Made by a program: the position numbers and the translations under genes. Positions 8,069-17,870 of a stretch of DNA of 64,000 nucleotides are shown piece after piece; positions within the stretch are counted from its first letter, which is position 1; the number at the start of each line of letters is the position of its first letter. The notes beneath the pieces are model-generated. The model searched no databases. It worked only from the letters and a program-made list of their open reading frames with translations, and was not told where the DNA came from. Source of the stretch: Marinicauda salina (GTDB lineage Bacteria; Pseudomonadota; Alphaproteobacteria; Caulobacterales; Maricaulaceae); the NCBI RefSeq assembly GCF_003122085.1, contig NZ_QEXV01000003.1, forward strand, positions 248,001 to 312,000, given 5' to 3'.

Positions 8069-9472
8069 TCAGCGCAGCGCGATCAGACGCGCTTCGTCGG
8101 TCAGAAAATAGACCGTCTCACCGGCGATGATGGGCGCGATATAGACATTGTCGCCGAGATCGCGCGACCCGATCCGCTCGCCGGTCGCGGGATCGAGCAT
8201 CATCATCGTGCCGCGCGAGTTCGCCAGCACGAGCCGCCCGCCGGCGAGAATCGGCCCGGCCCAGGCGATGCGGTGCTTCCGACGGTCCGCGTCGCGGAAC
8301 GACGCCAGCTCGGTGATCCACCGCACCGCGCCGGTGTCGCGCTCCATGGCGACGACTTCGGCCTCGGTGGTGACGAAGAACAGGAAATCCCCGGCGACCC
8401 AGGGCGCATGCAGGCCGCCCGCCGGCTGGGACCAGATGCGCTCGCCGGTCCGGATGTCGAAGCCCGCCATCTGGCCGGAATGGCTCATGGCGAAGACCTG
8501 ATCGTCGATGATCACCGGGCTCGCGGCGATGTCGTTGATCGTCGACATCGGGGTGAGGCCGCCCGCCCGCGTCAGCGAATCCGACCACAGCACGGTTCCG
8601 TTCTGCACGCGCAGGGCCACGATCTCGCCCGACGAGTACGGCGCGATCACCACTTCGCCGCGAACGGCGGGGCTCGCCGCGGTCAGCAGGCGCGCGGTTT
8701 CGGCGATGCCGCGATGGGTCCAGAGCACCTCGCCCCCGTCCGCGTCGAGCGCGAGCAGTTCATTGTCGTTGGTGCTCACGAAGACCCGGCCCTCCACCGC
8801 AGTGGGCGCCGAATGGAACGGCGTGAGCGCGCTCTGGCGCCACAGCTCCTCGCCGGTTTCGGCGTCGAGCGCGTAGAGCGTTTCGCCGCCCGCGTGGGCG
8901 ATCAGGCGCCCGGCGTCGACGGCGAGTCCCCCGCCGAAGGTGAGGATGCGTTCGCCGCTGCCGATGAACGGGACCCATCCGCCGCCCTCGCGGTCCTCGC
9001 CGGTGATCAGCCGCCGGTTCCAGAGCTCCTCGCCGGTTTCGGCGTCGCGCGCGGTGACGCGCCCCGCCCCGTCGATGGCGTAAATGACGCCCTCGGCCAG
9101 AACCGGCCGCGCGGTGAGGCGGTGGTCGCGGCCCGAACCCGCGCCGATCCGCTGCCGCCAGAGCACGTCGAGATCGCCGGAGGCCTGGGTGTGCTGCATG
9201 GCGTGCGTGGCGTAGCCGTCAGGCTGCGGCCAGCGGTCGTTGACGTAGGCGCGCGGCACCGCGACCGGCGCGCCGAAGGACTCGCCCCGGTTCAGGCGCT
9301 CCTCGAACTCCATGATGGAGATGCGCTCGGACTCGGCCGGCGCGTTCGGGTCGTCCGTCTCCGGGCCGCCGAACGGATTGAGGTCCCGGATGCGCTCGCC
9401 CGCTCCGCAGCCGGCGAGGACCAGCGCCGACGCCGCAAGAAGCGCCAGCGCGATGCGATGGGCCAGTGTCAC
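8069..9472 (-). CDS. bamB: BamB-like outer-membrane assembly lipoprotein (PQQ beta-propeller)
   Basis: Probable lipoprotein of the BAM outer-membrane protein assembly complex. The N-terminus is a signal peptide with lipobox LAGC (Cys about 21). The rest is a run of beta-propeller repeats with the recurring pattern DAETGEELW, A-DGGEVLWTH, RTGERIWSQ and DTGAVRW. Length 467 is somewhat longer than enterobacterial BamB (about 390). The GTG start overlaps the YfgM-like stop as GTGA. The start assigned gives a clean signal peptide. Confidence 0.85.
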   Translation of the reverse strand: MTLAHRIALALLAASALVLAGCGAGERIRDLNPFGGPETDDPNAPAESERISIMEFEERLNRGESFGAPVAVPRAYVNDRWPQPDGYATHAMQHTQASGDLDVLWRQRIGAGSGRDHRLTARPVLAEGVIYAIDGAGRVTARDAETGEELWNRRLITGEDREGGGWVPFIGSGERILTFGGGLAVDAGRLIAHAGGETLYALDAETGEELWRQSALTPFHSAPTAVEGRVFVSTNDNELLALDADGGEVLWTHRGIAETARLLTAASPAVRGEVVIAPYSSGEIVALRVQNGTVLWSDSLTRAGGLTPMSTINDIAASPVIIDDQVFAMSHSGQMAGFDIRTGERIWSQPAGGLHAPWVAGDFLFFVTTEAEVVAMERDTGAVRWITELASFRDADRRKHRIAWAGPILAGGRLVLANSRGTMMMLDPATGERIGSRDLGDNVYIAPIIAGETVYFLTDEARLIALR

Positions 9473-10155
9473 GCGTCACTCTCCTCGTCCGCCGCCGCGG
9501 TCCCGGCCGGCGCGTTCTGCTCGATATAGGCCAGCGCCTCGCGCGCCCGTCGCGATTGATTGGGCGAGCCGTCGAGCGCGAGGCTGAGCAATTCGTAGTG
9601 ACTGCGCGCCTCTTCCCAGCGCGCCTCGCGCATGGCCGCAGCGCCGGCGAGTTCGCGCGCCAGCGGCCCGAACGCCGCATCGCCGCCCATGAGCGGTTCG
9701 AGGCGCAGCATCACGTCGTCATAGGACAGGTCGTCGAAGCCGGCGAGCACGCCGCGATACCGCGCGAGATCGCGCGTGAGCCGGTCGGGGGCGCGCTCGG
9801 CGGCCTGCTCGTAGAGCTGCGCGGCGCGGGCGGCGTCGCCCTGTTCCAGCGCGATGGCGGCGCCCTCCATGAGCGCGAGCGTGGCGTAGCCGCGCGGCCC
9901 CTCCTCGGCGAGGGTCGCGAAGGCCTCGTCGGCCGCGTCGAGCCGGCCGGCCTCGAACGCCTCCTGGCCTGCGATGAAGGCGTCGGACGCGCGCGACTGG
10001 ACCCCGCCGCGCCAGAATTCGTAACCCTGATAGCCGGCCACGCCCGCCACGATCGCGGCGGCGGCTCCGGCGACCCAGGGACCCCAGCTGCGAAGAAGCT
10101 GCTGATACCGCTCGTGGCGCAGCTCTTCCTCGACCTCGTCGAATATGTCGACCAA
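9469..10155 (-). CDS. YfgM-like membrane-anchored TPR protein
   Basis: Single-pass membrane protein with a periplasmic tetratricopeptide-like region, resembling YfgM, which in E. coli associates with the SecYEG translocon and periplasmic chaperones. The N-terminal cytosolic segment VDIFDEVEEELRHER is followed by one TM helix (about residues 25-47) and helical repeats to residue 228. TTG 10155 is chosen because it places the conserved VDIFDEV at the N-terminus, with GGAG upstream; a second TTG at 10179 would add 8 residues. First gene of the yfgM-bamB-der run. Confidence 0.85.
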   Translation of the reverse strand: MVDIFDEVEEELRHERYQQLLRSWGPWVAGAAAAIVAGVAGYQGYEFWRGGVQSRASDAFIAGQEAFEAGRLDAADEAFATLAEEGPRGYATLALMEGAAIALEQGDAARAAQLYEQAAERAPDRLTRDLARYRGVLAGFDDLSYDDVMLRLEPLMGGDAAFGPLARELAGAAAMREARWEEARSHYELLSLALDGSPNQSRRAREALAYIEQNAPAGTAAADEESDA

Positions 10156-10235
10156 TGCGGCGCTCCGCCTCTCGACCAAAGAATGCGGCGGACCCTAGCC
10201 GCGTTGGAATCGCCCCGCAATACGCGCCTGCGGCG

Positions 10236-11063
10236 TCAGGACTTTTTGGCGCCGTAGACCTGATCCGGACCGGGGAAGGCCCGCGCGCGCACATCGTCGG
10301 CGTAGGCCTTGACCGCCTGCTCGGTGAGCGACTTCAGATCGCCGTAGCGCTTGACGAAGCGCGGCGTCCAGTCGAACTGGCCGAGCATGTCGTTGGTCAC
10401 CAGGATTTGGCCGTCGCAGGCCGCCGATGCGCCGATGCCGATGGTCGGCGCGGAAACCTTTTCGGTGATCTCGGCGGCGAGGTCCTCGGCGACGCCCTCG
10501 ATGACGAGGGCGAACGCCCCGGCCTCGTCGGCGGCGACCGCCTCGTCGAGTACGCGCGCGCGCTCGTCGGCCTTGCGGCCCTTGGCCTTGAATCCGCCTT
10601 CGACGAGGGCCGCCTGCGGGCGCAATCCGACATGGCCCATCACGGGCAGGCCGCGCTCGACCAGGAAGCGGACGGTCTCGCCGATATAGACCCCGCTCTC
10701 GACCTTCACCGCCTGGGCGCCCGTCTCGCGCAGAACGCGGGCGGCGTTGTCGAAGGCCTGCTCCTTCGAGCGTTCGTAGCTGGAGAACGGCATGTCGACG
10801 ACCACCAGCGCGCGCTTCGAGCCGCGCATCACCGCCTGTCCGTGCAGGATCATCATCTCCAGCGTCACGGGAATGGTGTTGGGCAGGCCGTGAACGACCA
10901 TGCCCAGCGAGTCCCCCACCAGCAGGACGTCGCAATGCGGGTCGAGCAGGCCCGCCGTCGGCGCGTCGTAGGCGGTCAGGCAGACGAGCGGATCGCCGCC
11001 CTTGCGCGCCCGGATCTCCGGCGGAGTCAGGCGTTTGACCGGGGTTTCGGACTGAGCGGACAT
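10236..11063 (-). CDS. panB: 3-methyl-2-oxobutanoate hydroxymethyltransferase
   Basis: Ketopantoate hydroxymethyltransferase, first step of pantothenate/CoA synthesis (5,10-methylene-THF plus 3-methyl-2-oxobutanoate). The TIM-barrel family signatures are present: [14 protein letters not shown] near the start, [13 protein letters not shown] with the Mg-binding Asp, MPFSSYE, KVESG and GHVGLRPQ. Length 275 is normal. No panC is adjacent. It lies upstream of the yfgM-like gene on the same strand, about 80 bases away. Confidence 0.95.
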   Translation of the reverse strand: MSAQSETPVKRLTPPEIRARKGGDPLVCLTAYDAPTAGLLDPHCDVLLVGDSLGMVVHGLPNTIPVTLEMMILHGQAVMRGSKRALVVVDMPFSSYERSKEQAFDNAARVLRETGAQAVKVESGVYIGETVRFLVERGLPVMGHVGLRPQAALVEGGFKAKGRKADERARVLDEAVAADEAGAFALVIEGVAEDLAAEITEKVSAPTIGIGASAACDGQILVTNDMLGQFDWTPRFVKRYGDLKSLTEQAVKAYADDVRARAFPGPDQVYGAKKS

Positions 11064-11138
11064 GGACGGCCTCTCCCTGCTAGGCGGGCCGACCCTAGCT
11101 GTCTTCGCGCATGCAAAAAAGCCTTGTGCGCCGCAAGG

Positions 11139-11477
11139 TCAGGCGAAGCCGCGACGCGGAAGGACCCAGGCGAAGCCGAGCGCGATCGCGGCCATCGCGA
11201 CGGTCACGATCGCCTCGGGCCCCATGAAACCCGCCAGTTCGCCCAGCAGCCCGCCCATCTGCTCGACGGGCGTGTCGAGGAGGCGCTCCAGCTGCGTGCC
11301 CGCCACGGCCGAACCGCTGGCGCCGGCGCCGCCGAGCAGCAGGAACCGCCGGCGTTCCGGCCGCGCGAGATGCGCGACGACGTCCTCGACGAACGCGGGG
11401 TCGTCCTCGGGCGGCGCGGCTTCGGCGAACATCGCCTGAAGCCGGGCGTCGAAGGGATCCTGCTCGATCTCGGTCAC
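11139..11477 (-). CDS. Small membrane protein coupled to an ECF sigma factor
   Basis: 112 residues. The N-terminal third is soluble and acidic (TEIEQDPFDARLQAMF, then DDPAFVEDVVAHL). A short hydrophobic stretch (about 50-68) is followed by a C-terminal TM helix (about 88-107) ending in basic residues. The GTG start overlaps the sigma-factor stop as GTGA, so translation is coupled. The position directly after an ECF sigma gene suggests an anti-sigma or accessory role; that is inference, as no zinc-binding anti-sigma (HxxxCxxC) motif is visible. An in-frame start upstream at 11504 lies inside the sigma gene and is less likely. Confidence 0.8.
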   Translation of the reverse strand: MTEIEQDPFDARLQAMFAEAAPPEDDPAFVEDVVAHLARPERRRFLLLGGAGASGSAVAGTQLERLLDTPVEQMGGLLGELAGFMGPEAIVTVAMAAIALGFAWVLPRRGFA

Positions 11478-12016
11478 GCCGCCTTCTCCTTCTCCTCGAA
11501 CCACGTCTTGAGCTTGTCTCGTCCGCGGTTCACATGGGACTTCACCGTGCCCAGGGGAATGCCGGTGACGTCAGCCGCCTCCGAGTGGCTCATGCCGCAC
11601 GCGTAGCACATCACCACGCACGCCCTTTCGTCTTCCTTCAGCGTCGCCAGCGCCCGGTCGAGATCGACCTTGCCGCCGGCGTCGCGGGGCGCCTCGCTGG
11701 TCTCGGCGGGCTGTTCCTGGAACCGCTCCAGCGCCCGATCGGCGGCCTTGCGCTTGCGCGCCGACTGCAGGAACTCCGTGTAGGCGATCCGGCACAGCCA
11801 CGCCTTGAAGCTTCCATCGCCCTTGAAGCCGTCGATCTTGTTGAAGGCGCGTATGAACGCGTCCTGGGCCAGATCGTCGGCGAGCGCGTGGTTTCGACAC
11901 AGACGCATCATCATCGCCCTCACGAGGGACTGGTGACGGCGCACGAGTTCGCCGAAGGCGCGCGTGTCGCGCGCCGCCACCACCAGAGCGACAAGCTCCT
12001 CGTCGCTTGCAGCCAA
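11474..12016 (-). CDS. ECF-type RNA polymerase sigma factor
   Basis: Alternative sigma factor of 180 residues. Region 2 contains DLAQDAFIRAFNKIDGF and the promoter-melting KAWLCRIAYTEF; region 4 has a helix-turn-helix (SHSEAADVTGIPLGTVKSH) near the C-terminus. The start is TTG 12016, with AGGGGGA upstream at good spacing. It is flanked by two small membrane proteins on the same strand (12047-12439 upstream, 11139-11477 downstream), a common layout for ECF regulons controlled at the membrane. Target promoters cannot be read from this window. Confidence 0.93.
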   Translation of the reverse strand: MAASDEELVALVVAARDTRAFGELVRRHQSLVRAMMMRLCRNHALADDLAQDAFIRAFNKIDGFKGDGSFKAWLCRIAYTEFLQSARKRKAADRALERFQEQPAETSEAPRDAGGKVDLDRALATLKEDERACVVMCYACGMSHSEAADVTGIPLGTVKSHVNRGRDKLKTWFEEKEKAA

Positions 12017-12046
12017 GCCGCATCCCCCTGAGCGGGCGGCTCCGAC

Positions 12047-12439
12047 CTAGTCGGATGAACCGCGCTTTTCACGGTTGAACCAACCGAACACTAGCAGAAC
12101 CACGCCGATGAAGCCCGGAAAGGCGGCGACGCCGGCCATGATCGGCATCACCTCGGAGGCCTCCTCGGGCTCCACCGCGGCGATCGAGCCGCCCAGCACG
12201 AGCAGCGCCAGGGCGATCGCGATCATGATCGCGCCCGCCTTGAGGTCGCCGCCGCCCGTCTTCTTCGGCATGCCGAGCGCGCGGATCGTTTCGGGCGTGA
12301 GCTGCTGGCCCGAGCGCGCGGCTTCGCGCACGGTCTCGAGCACGTTCTGCCGGTTCTTCGATGCGAAATGCATGCTCACCCAGACGATGGCCACAACCAT
12401 CAGAAACAGGGAGACCGGTACGACGATATCAGGACCCAT
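12047..12439 (-). CDS. Small membrane protein (DUF6249-like)
   Basis: 130 residues with an N-terminal TM helix (about 5-24), a soluble linker (NRQNVLETVREAARSGQQL, then TPETIRALG) and two further TM segments (about 68-85 and 95-118) before a basic tail. The linker pattern resembles a membrane-protein family often found beside ECF sigma genes, which I know as DUF6249; function unknown. The start ATG 12439 is the first one compatible with the N-terminal TM helix. The sigma gene starts 30 bases downstream, so co-transcription is likely. Confidence 0.8.
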   Translation of the reverse strand: MGPDIVVPVSLFLMVVAIVWVSMHFASKNRQNVLETVREAARSGQQLTPETIRALGMPKKTGGGDLKAGAIMIAIALALLVLGGSIAAVEPEEASEVMPIMAGVAAFPGFIGVVLLVFGWFNREKRGSSD

Positions 12440-12495
12440 CTTTGAGTTCCTCTCTTCGCATTGTCTGGACCAACCGTTCGGCGTCCTTGCGAATC

Positions 12496-13080
12496 CTAGA
12501 TGCCCGGGGGCGCGGTTTCGGATGCAAACCCGACCACGGCCACGCCGAACAGCTGCATGTGGAACCAGGCCAGCGCCGCCGCCGCGCCGAGGCCGAGGAC
12601 GATGGCGACGAAATCGGCGCCCCAGTTTCCGGAGTCCTCGAACTGGCCGCCGCGCGCGTAGGCCGTCACCAGCGTGAGCAGCGACCACGCGCCGAGCGCG
12701 CCGAACAGGATCAGCGAGGCGCGCTCGCCGTTCGCCAGGAAGTGGGCGACCGCCCAGAGGAAGATGCCCAGCGTCATCGGGTGCCGGATAAGGGAGCGGA
12801 TATGCGTCGGCAGATAGGCCGCCACCACAAGCACCAGAGATATCGGCACGGCGACCAGCGCGAAGGACCGCGTCCACACCGGCGGGTTCCAGACCGTGGC
12901 CGACGGGTGGGCGAGGATGTGGCCGTACACGATCAGCGCCAGCCCGACGGCGCTCACGATCGAGTAGACGATGAAGAAACCCGTCTCGCCCAGCATCCGC
13001 GCGAATGCGCCGCGCAGGCCGAGCATGCGCAGCGAATGAATTCCGATGAACACGATCAGTCCGGTGACGAGTACGCCCAA
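12496..13080 (-). CDS. NnrU family membrane protein
   Basis: Integral membrane protein of the NnrU family, first described near nitrite/nitric oxide reductase genes in Rhodobacter and later in isoprenoid and haem-related contexts; activity not settled. 194 residues, about five to six TM segments, with family motifs HSLRMLGLR near the N-terminus and SLIRHPMTLGIFLWAVAHFL in the middle, His residues included. TTG 13080 is preceded by GGGAGGGG. No denitrification gene lies nearby in this window, although an NsrR-like regulator does (51781). Confidence 0.85.
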   Translation of the reverse strand: MGVLVTGLIVFIGIHSLRMLGLRGAFARMLGETGFFIVYSIVSAVGLALIVYGHILAHPSATVWNPPVWTRSFALVAVPISLVLVVAAYLPTHIRSLIRHPMTLGIFLWAVAHFLANGERASLILFGALGAWSLLTLVTAYARGGQFEDSGNWGADFVAIVLGLGAAAALAWFHMQLFGVAVVGFASETAPPGI

Positions 13081-13169
13081 GAGCCCCTCCCTTTACGGGC
13101 TGCAATCTAAGGCGACTCCCGGCCGCATGGCGACCGCTTTCCGGGCGGGTATTATGATTTCACTCCATC

Positions 13170-13418
13170 GTGTTGGAAAAACGCCTCTTGCCCGGCCTCG
13201 TCATCTTCCTCGTCCGCCACGCCTTGCTCGGCTTCGCGATCGGCGTCGTCTTCACCGGCGTGCTGCTGGCGTTCGACGTCGCGCGCCTGCGCTCGCTGAT
13301 GCTCGGCTCGCCGTCGGGATGGCTGGGGGCGGGCCTGCTCGCCTTCTTCGTCGGCTCGACCTTCGCCGCCGCCCAGATGGGCATGGCGGTGATGCTGAGC
13401 GGGCGGGAGGACGACTGA
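13170..13418 (+). CDS. Small two-TM membrane protein, unknown
   Basis: 82 residues starting at GTG 13170. Two hydrophobic segments (about 8-32 and 50-72) are separated by a short loop with a basic patch (DVARLRSLM). No family recognised beyond a small alphaproteobacterial membrane protein. It is convergent with the P-type ATPase gene, and the two stops sit inside a shared hairpin. Confidence 0.7.
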   Translation: MLEKRLLPGLVIFLVRHALLGFAIGVVFTGVLLAFDVARLRSLMLGSPSGWLGAGLLAFFVGSTFAAAQMGMAVMLSGREDD

Positions 13419-13443
13419 GCGTCGCAGCGACTCCGCTCAGTCG
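13412..13443. terminator. Hairpin between convergent genes, possible bidirectional terminator
   Basis: A perfect 10-base inverted repeat (CGACTGAGCG at 13412-13421, CGCTCAGTCG at 13434-13443) with a 12-base loop overlaps the stops of the small membrane protein and the ATPase. No T-run follows on either strand, so intrinsic termination is uncertain. Confidence 0.4.
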
Positions 13444-16166
13444 CCCGCTCCCGGAGCGGGCGCCGGCGGCGGCCGCCGGAAGGCGAGCCGCATCTGCTTC
13501 TCGGTTTCGATCAGGACGAAGAACACCGCGCCCACGGCGACGATGAGCGCGCCGTCCGTCAGCGCCACCGCATGCGTGCCGAATATCGCCTGCATCGGCG
13601 GCAGATAGGTGATGGCGAACTGCGCCGCCGTGACGGCGACGACGCAGGCCCAGACCACCTTCGTCCCCTTCGCCGCCGACCAGGTCAGCGAGGCCCCGTA
13701 AATATTGCGAATGAAGAAGAGGTGGAAGATCTCCAGCACCACCAGCGTGTTCATCGCCATGGTCTGGGCGAGCGCCGGCGGATAGCCCCGGTCGATCGCG
13801 TAGAAATACATTCCGAACACCGCGACGAGGAACAGCGTCGCGACCATCACGACGTGCCAGACCAGCGCGCCGGTGAGCAGCGGCTGGCCGCGCGGGCGCG
13901 GCGGCCGGCGCATGACTCCGGGCTCGGACGGTTCGAAGGCGAGCGCCAGGCCCAGCGTCACCGCCGTGACGAGATTGATCCACAGGATCTGAACCGCCGT
14001 GATGGGCAGGGCCATCCCGGCGAACAGCGCGACCATGATCGTCGCGGCCTCGCCCGCATTGGTCGGCAGCGTCCAGCTGATCACCTTCTTGATATTGTCG
14101 TAGACGGTGCGTCCCTCGCGCACCGCCGAGGCGATGGAGGCGAAATTGTCGTCGGCGAGCACGAGCTCGGCGGCCTCCTTGGCGGCCTCGCTGCCCTTGC
14201 GGCCCATGGCGATCCCGGCGTCGGCGCGCTTGAGCGCGGGGGCGTCGTTCACTCCGTCCCCGGTCATCGCGACCGTCAGGCCGCGGGCCTGCAGGGAGGT
14301 GACCAGACGCAGCTTGTGGGCGGGCGACGTGCGGGCGAAGACGTCCGTCTCGACCACGGCCAGGGCGAGCGCGGCATCGTCCATCGACTCGATCTCGGCC
14401 CCGGTCAGGATTCGGGACGTGTTCCTCAACCCGATCATGCCGGCGATGGCGCGGGCCGTGGCGGCGTGGTCGCCCGTGACCATCTTCACGCTTATGCCCG
14501 CCGCGTGACATTCGGCGACGGCTTCGATCGCTTCGGGCCGCGGCGGATCGATCAGCCCGACGAGGCCGATCAGCGTGAGCCGCCCTTCGAGATCGGCGGG
14601 CGTCAGCGCCGTCTGATCCTGCGGCGCGGCGCGGACGGCGACGGCGATCACGCGCTGCCCCCCGGCGGCCAATGTCTCGACCTGGTCGCGCCAGTGGTCC
14701 CCGTCGAGCGCCTCGACATCTCCGCCGGCCGCGCGCTGATCGGCGCACATCCCCAGCACCGCTTCCGGCGCGCCCTTGACGTGGATGCAGGCCTGGCCGT
14801 CCCCGTCGGCATGGAGCGTCGCCATGTAGCGGTGAGCCGCGTCGAAGGGGATCGCGTCGACGCGGCGCCACTCCGAAAACGGCGCGGCCCCGGCGCCGGT
14901 GATCTTTCCGGCGAGCGCCATCAGCGCGCCCTCCATCGGATCGCCCTCGACGCGCCAGCCGTCATGCGCCTCGTGCAGCGCCGCGTCATTGCAAAGCCCC
15001 GCCGCGCGGGCGAACTCCATCAGCACCGCGTGCTCGCCGGGATCGGCGTCGGCCTCGCGCCAGCGCACCGCGCCTTCGGGCGCATAGCCCTCCCCGCCCA
15101 CCGAATAGACGCGCTCCGCCGCGGCGAGGCTCGCGGCCATCATCTCGTTGCGCGTGAGCGTGCCCGTCTTGTCGGTGCAGATGACGGACACCGACCCCAG
15201 CGTCTCGATCGCGGGCAGCCGGCGGACGATGGCGTTGCACCGCGCCATGGCCTGAACGCCGACCGCCAGCGTGATCGTCAGCACCGCCGGCAGGCCTTCC
15301 GGGATCGCCGCCACCGCCAGACCGACCACCGCCATGAAGAGTTCCGAGAACGGAAGATGGCCGACGAAATACCCGTAGGTCAGCAGCGCCCCGGCGACGA
15401 TCAGGATGAAGACGGTCAGCCATCGGGCGAAGCGGTCCATCTGCGCGACCAGCGGCGTGGTCAGGACCTGAACTTCCGACAGCATCCCGCTGATCCGCCC
15501 GATCTGGGTGGACCCGCCGGTCGCCGCGACCACGCCGCGTCCCGTCCCCGCCGCGACGAGCGTGCCCGAGAACAGCACCGAGGCGCGATCGCCGAGCGCG
15601 GCGTCTTCGGCGACCGGCGCGACCGCCTTGTCCACGGGCGCCGACTCGCCGGTGAGGATCGCCTCCTGGACCCTCAGCCCGCGCGCCTCAAGCAGGCGCA
15701 GATCGGCGGGGACGCGATCGCCGGCCTCCACCAGCACGACATCCCCCGGCGCCAGCTCGGCGGCGTCGACGGTGCGGCGGCGGCCGTCGCGCAGCACCGC
15801 CGAGCGCGGCGCGAGCATGCCGCGGATCGCCTCCATCGCCTGTTCGGCCCGGCCCTCCTGGACGAAGCCGATAACGGCGTTGACCAGGACCACCGCGAGG
15901 ATCACCCCGGTGTCGACCCAGTGGCCGAGCGCCGCGGTGACCGCAGCCGACGCGATCAGCACGTAGATCAGCACGTGATGGAAATGCGCGAGGAAGCGCA
16001 GGACCACGCTGCGCCTCGGCGGTTCGGGCAACCGGTTCGGCCCGTGCTCGGCGAGACGCCGGGCGGCTTCCTCCGAGCTCAGCCCTTCCCGCGCGGACTC
16101 GAGCGCGCGCAGCGCGTCCTCATCGGACAGCGCGTGGAAGGCGGCGGCGTCGGGCTCGCCCGGCAT
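13437..16166 (-). CDS. P2-type cation-transporting ATPase
   Basis: Large P-type ATPase (909 residues), inner-membrane cation pump. An N-terminal cation-ATPase domain is followed by the actuator loop (TGESAPVDKA), M4 with PEGLP, the phosphorylation site DKTGT, the hinge MTGDGVNDAP and a six-helix C-terminal domain. It most resembles the Ca2+/Mn2+-type P2 family. The M4 Glu (PEGLP) and M5 NAGE match SERCA, but M6 reads WINLVTAVTLGLAL where SERCA has NLVTD, so the shared calcium-site Asp is Ala here. The transported ion is therefore open (Ca2+, Mn2+, Na+ or K+). No regulator gene is adjacent. Confidence 0.9.
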   Translation of the reverse strand: MPGEPDAAAFHALSDEDALRALESAREGLSSEEAARRLAEHGPNRLPEPPRRSVVLRFLAHFHHVLIYVLIASAAVTAALGHWVDTGVILAVVLVNAVIGFVQEGRAEQAMEAIRGMLAPRSAVLRDGRRRTVDAAELAPGDVVLVEAGDRVPADLRLLEARGLRVQEAILTGESAPVDKAVAPVAEDAALGDRASVLFSGTLVAAGTGRGVVAATGGSTQIGRISGMLSEVQVLTTPLVAQMDRFARWLTVFILIVAGALLTYGYFVGHLPFSELFMAVVGLAVAAIPEGLPAVLTITLAVGVQAMARCNAIVRRLPAIETLGSVSVICTDKTGTLTRNEMMAASLAAAERVYSVGGEGYAPEGAVRWREADADPGEHAVLMEFARAAGLCNDAALHEAHDGWRVEGDPMEGALMALAGKITGAGAAPFSEWRRVDAIPFDAAHRYMATLHADGDGQACIHVKGAPEAVLGMCADQRAAGGDVEALDGDHWRDQVETLAAGGQRVIAVAVRAAPQDQTALTPADLEGRLTLIGLVGLIDPPRPEAIEAVAECHAAGISVKMVTGDHAATARAIAGMIGLRNTSRILTGAEIESMDDAALALAVVETDVFARTSPAHKLRLVTSLQARGLTVAMTGDGVNDAPALKRADAGIAMGRKGSEAAKEAAELVLADDNFASIASAVREGRTVYDNIKKVISWTLPTNAGEAATIMVALFAGMALPITAVQILWINLVTAVTLGLALAFEPSEPGVMRRPPRPRGQPLLTGALVWHVVMVATLFLVAVFGMYFYAIDRGYPPALAQTMAMNTLVVLEIFHLFFIRNIYGASLTWSAAKGTKVVWACVVAVTAAQFAITYLPPMQAIFGTHAVALTDGALIVAVGAVFFVLIETEKQMRLAFRRPPPAPAPGAGD

Positions 16167-16298
16167 CGGCTTGAAATCAACCTCTCAAGGATCGGTGCGC
16201 ATCCCCTCGGGGGAGCGATGCGACGCCGGCGATTCTCGCCGCGCCCGCATCCGACGCCATGAGATAAGTCGTCGCGGATACTCCGACGCCAGAGCCCC

Positions 16299-17870
16299 CT
16301 ACTCCCACTCGATGGTCCCCGGCGGCTTGGACGTCACGTCGTAGACGACGCGGTTGACGCCGCGCACCGCGTTGATGATGCGCGTCGCCGTGCGCCCCAG
16401 GAAGTCGTGGTCGAAGGGGAAGTAGTCGGCCGTCATGCCGTCGACGCTGGTCACCGCGCGCAGCGCCAGCACGTGGTCGTAGGTGCGCGTATCCCCCATC
16501 ACGCCCACGGTCTGGACGGGCAGCAGCACGCAGAAGGCCTGCCAGATCGAGTCGTAGAGCCCGGCGTTGCGGATCTCCTCGATATAGATCCGGTCGGCGT
16601 GGCGCAGCGTGTCGGCCTTGTCCTTGGTGACCGCGCCGGGAATGCGGATCGCCAGGCCCGGGCCCGGGAAGGGATGGCGGCCGACGAAGCTCTCGGGCAG
16701 GCCGAGTTCGCGGCCGAGATCGCGCACCTCGTCCTTGAACAGCTCGCGCAGCGGCTCGACGAGATTCATGTTCATGCGCTCGGGCAGCCCGCCGACATTG
16801 TGGTGCGACTTGATCGTCACGCTCGGCCCGCCGGCGAAGCTGACGCTCTCGATGACGTCGGGGTAGAGCGTGCCCTGGGCGAGGAAATCCGCGCCGCCGG
16901 CGGCCTTGGCCTTCTCCTCGAACACGTCGATGAAAAGCCCGCCGATGATCTTGCGCTTCTTCTCGGGATCGTCGACGCCGGCGAGCGCGGTGAGGAAGCG
17001 GTCTTCCTCGTCGGCGGCGACGAGCGGGATGTTGTAGTGCTCGCGGAACAGCGAGACGACCTGTTCCGCCTCGCCCTCGCGCATCAGCCCGGTGTCGACG
17101 AAGACGCAGGTGAGCTGGTCGCCGATCGCCTCGTGGATGAGCACCGCGGCGACCGAGGAATCCACCCCGCCCGACAGCCCGCAGATGACGCGGCCGTCGC
17201 CGACCTGGTCGCGGATCTTGGCGATCGCCTCGTCCTTGAAGGCGGCCATCGTCCAATCGCCCTTCAGCCCGGCGATCCGGTGAGTGAAGTTCCTGAGGAT
17301 CACCGCACCGCGCGGCGTATTCATGACCTCGGGGTGGAACTGGACGCCGTAGAAGCGCCGGCCCTCGTCGGCGATGGCTGCGAAGGGGGCGTGGCGCGTC
17401 GCGGCGATCGGGTGGAAGCCTTGGGGAAGCGCGTTCACGCGGTCGCCGTGGGACATCCACACGCGCTCCTCGTGACCCACGCCGCCGACGCCGTCGAAGA
17501 GCGGGCTCTCGGCGACGATCTCGATGTCGGCGCGGCCGAACTCGCGCTCGATCGCCGGCTCCACCGAGCCGCCGAGCTGGGCGACCATGGTCTGCTCGCC
17601 ATAGCAGATGCCAAGCACGGGGACGCCTATCTCGAAGACGCGCTGCGGCGCGCGCGGCGTGCCCTCGCCGTGGACGCTCGCCGGACCGCCCGACAGGATC
17701 ACCGCGGCCGGGCCGAATTCCGCGAGGAAGTCCTCGTCGACATTGTTGAACGGGTGGATCTCGCAATAGACCCCGCTCTCGCGGAGCCGGCGGGCGATGA
17801 GCTGGGTGACCTGGCTGCCGAAGTCGATCACCAGCACGCGTTCGTGGTGTTTGTGGATGTCCGTCGTCAT
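16299..17870 (-). CDS. guaA: GMP synthase (glutamine-hydrolysing)
   Basis: Converts XMP to GMP, last step of guanine nucleotide synthesis. The N-terminal class I amidotransferase has the nucleophile in GICYGEQ (about residue 85) and the HPE motif (FHPEV). The ATP-pyrophosphatase domain has the P-loop GLSGGVDSS (about residue 230), and the C-terminal dimerisation domain ends in the conserved GTIEWE. ATG 17870 yields 523 residues, as in E. coli; an upstream in-frame start at 17921 adds unrelated sequence. guaB lies 6 kb away on the same strand but is not in the same operon. Confidence 0.96.
   Translation of the reverse strand: MTTDIHKHHERVLVIDFGSQVTQLIARRLRESGVYCEIHPFNNVDEDFLAEFGPAAVILSGGPASVHGEGTPRAPQRVFEIGVPVLGICYGEQTMVAQLGGSVEPAIEREFGRADIEIVAESPLFDGVGGVGHEERVWMSHGDRVNALPQGFHPIAATRHAPFAAIADEGRRFYGVQFHPEVMNTPRGAVILRNFTHRIAGLKGDWTMAAFKDEAIAKIRDQVGDGRVICGLSGGVDSSVAAVLIHEAIGDQLTCVFVDTGLMREGEAEQVVSLFREHYNIPLVAADEEDRFLTALAGVDDPEKKRKIIGGLFIDVFEEKAKAAGGADFLAQGTLYPDVIESVSFAGGPSVTIKSHHNVGGLPERMNMNLVEPLRELFKDEVRDLGRELGLPESFVGRHPFPGPGLAIRIPGAVTKDKADTLRHADRIYIEEIRNAGLYDSIWQAFCVLLPVQTVGVMGDTRTYDHVLALRAVTSVDGMTADYFPFDHDFLGRTATRIINAVRGVNRVVYDVTSKPPGTIEWE

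Noticed and set aside
5718-8111. 797-codon open frame on + across two genes
   Set aside because: Runs through the membrane protein gene and antisense to der with no domain of its own.
13572-16262. 896-codon open frame on + opposite the P-type ATPase
   Set aside because: It is a GC-driven antisense shadow of the ATPase gene, rich in Arg/Asp/Gly/His, with no domain; the ATPase has all catalytic motifs.
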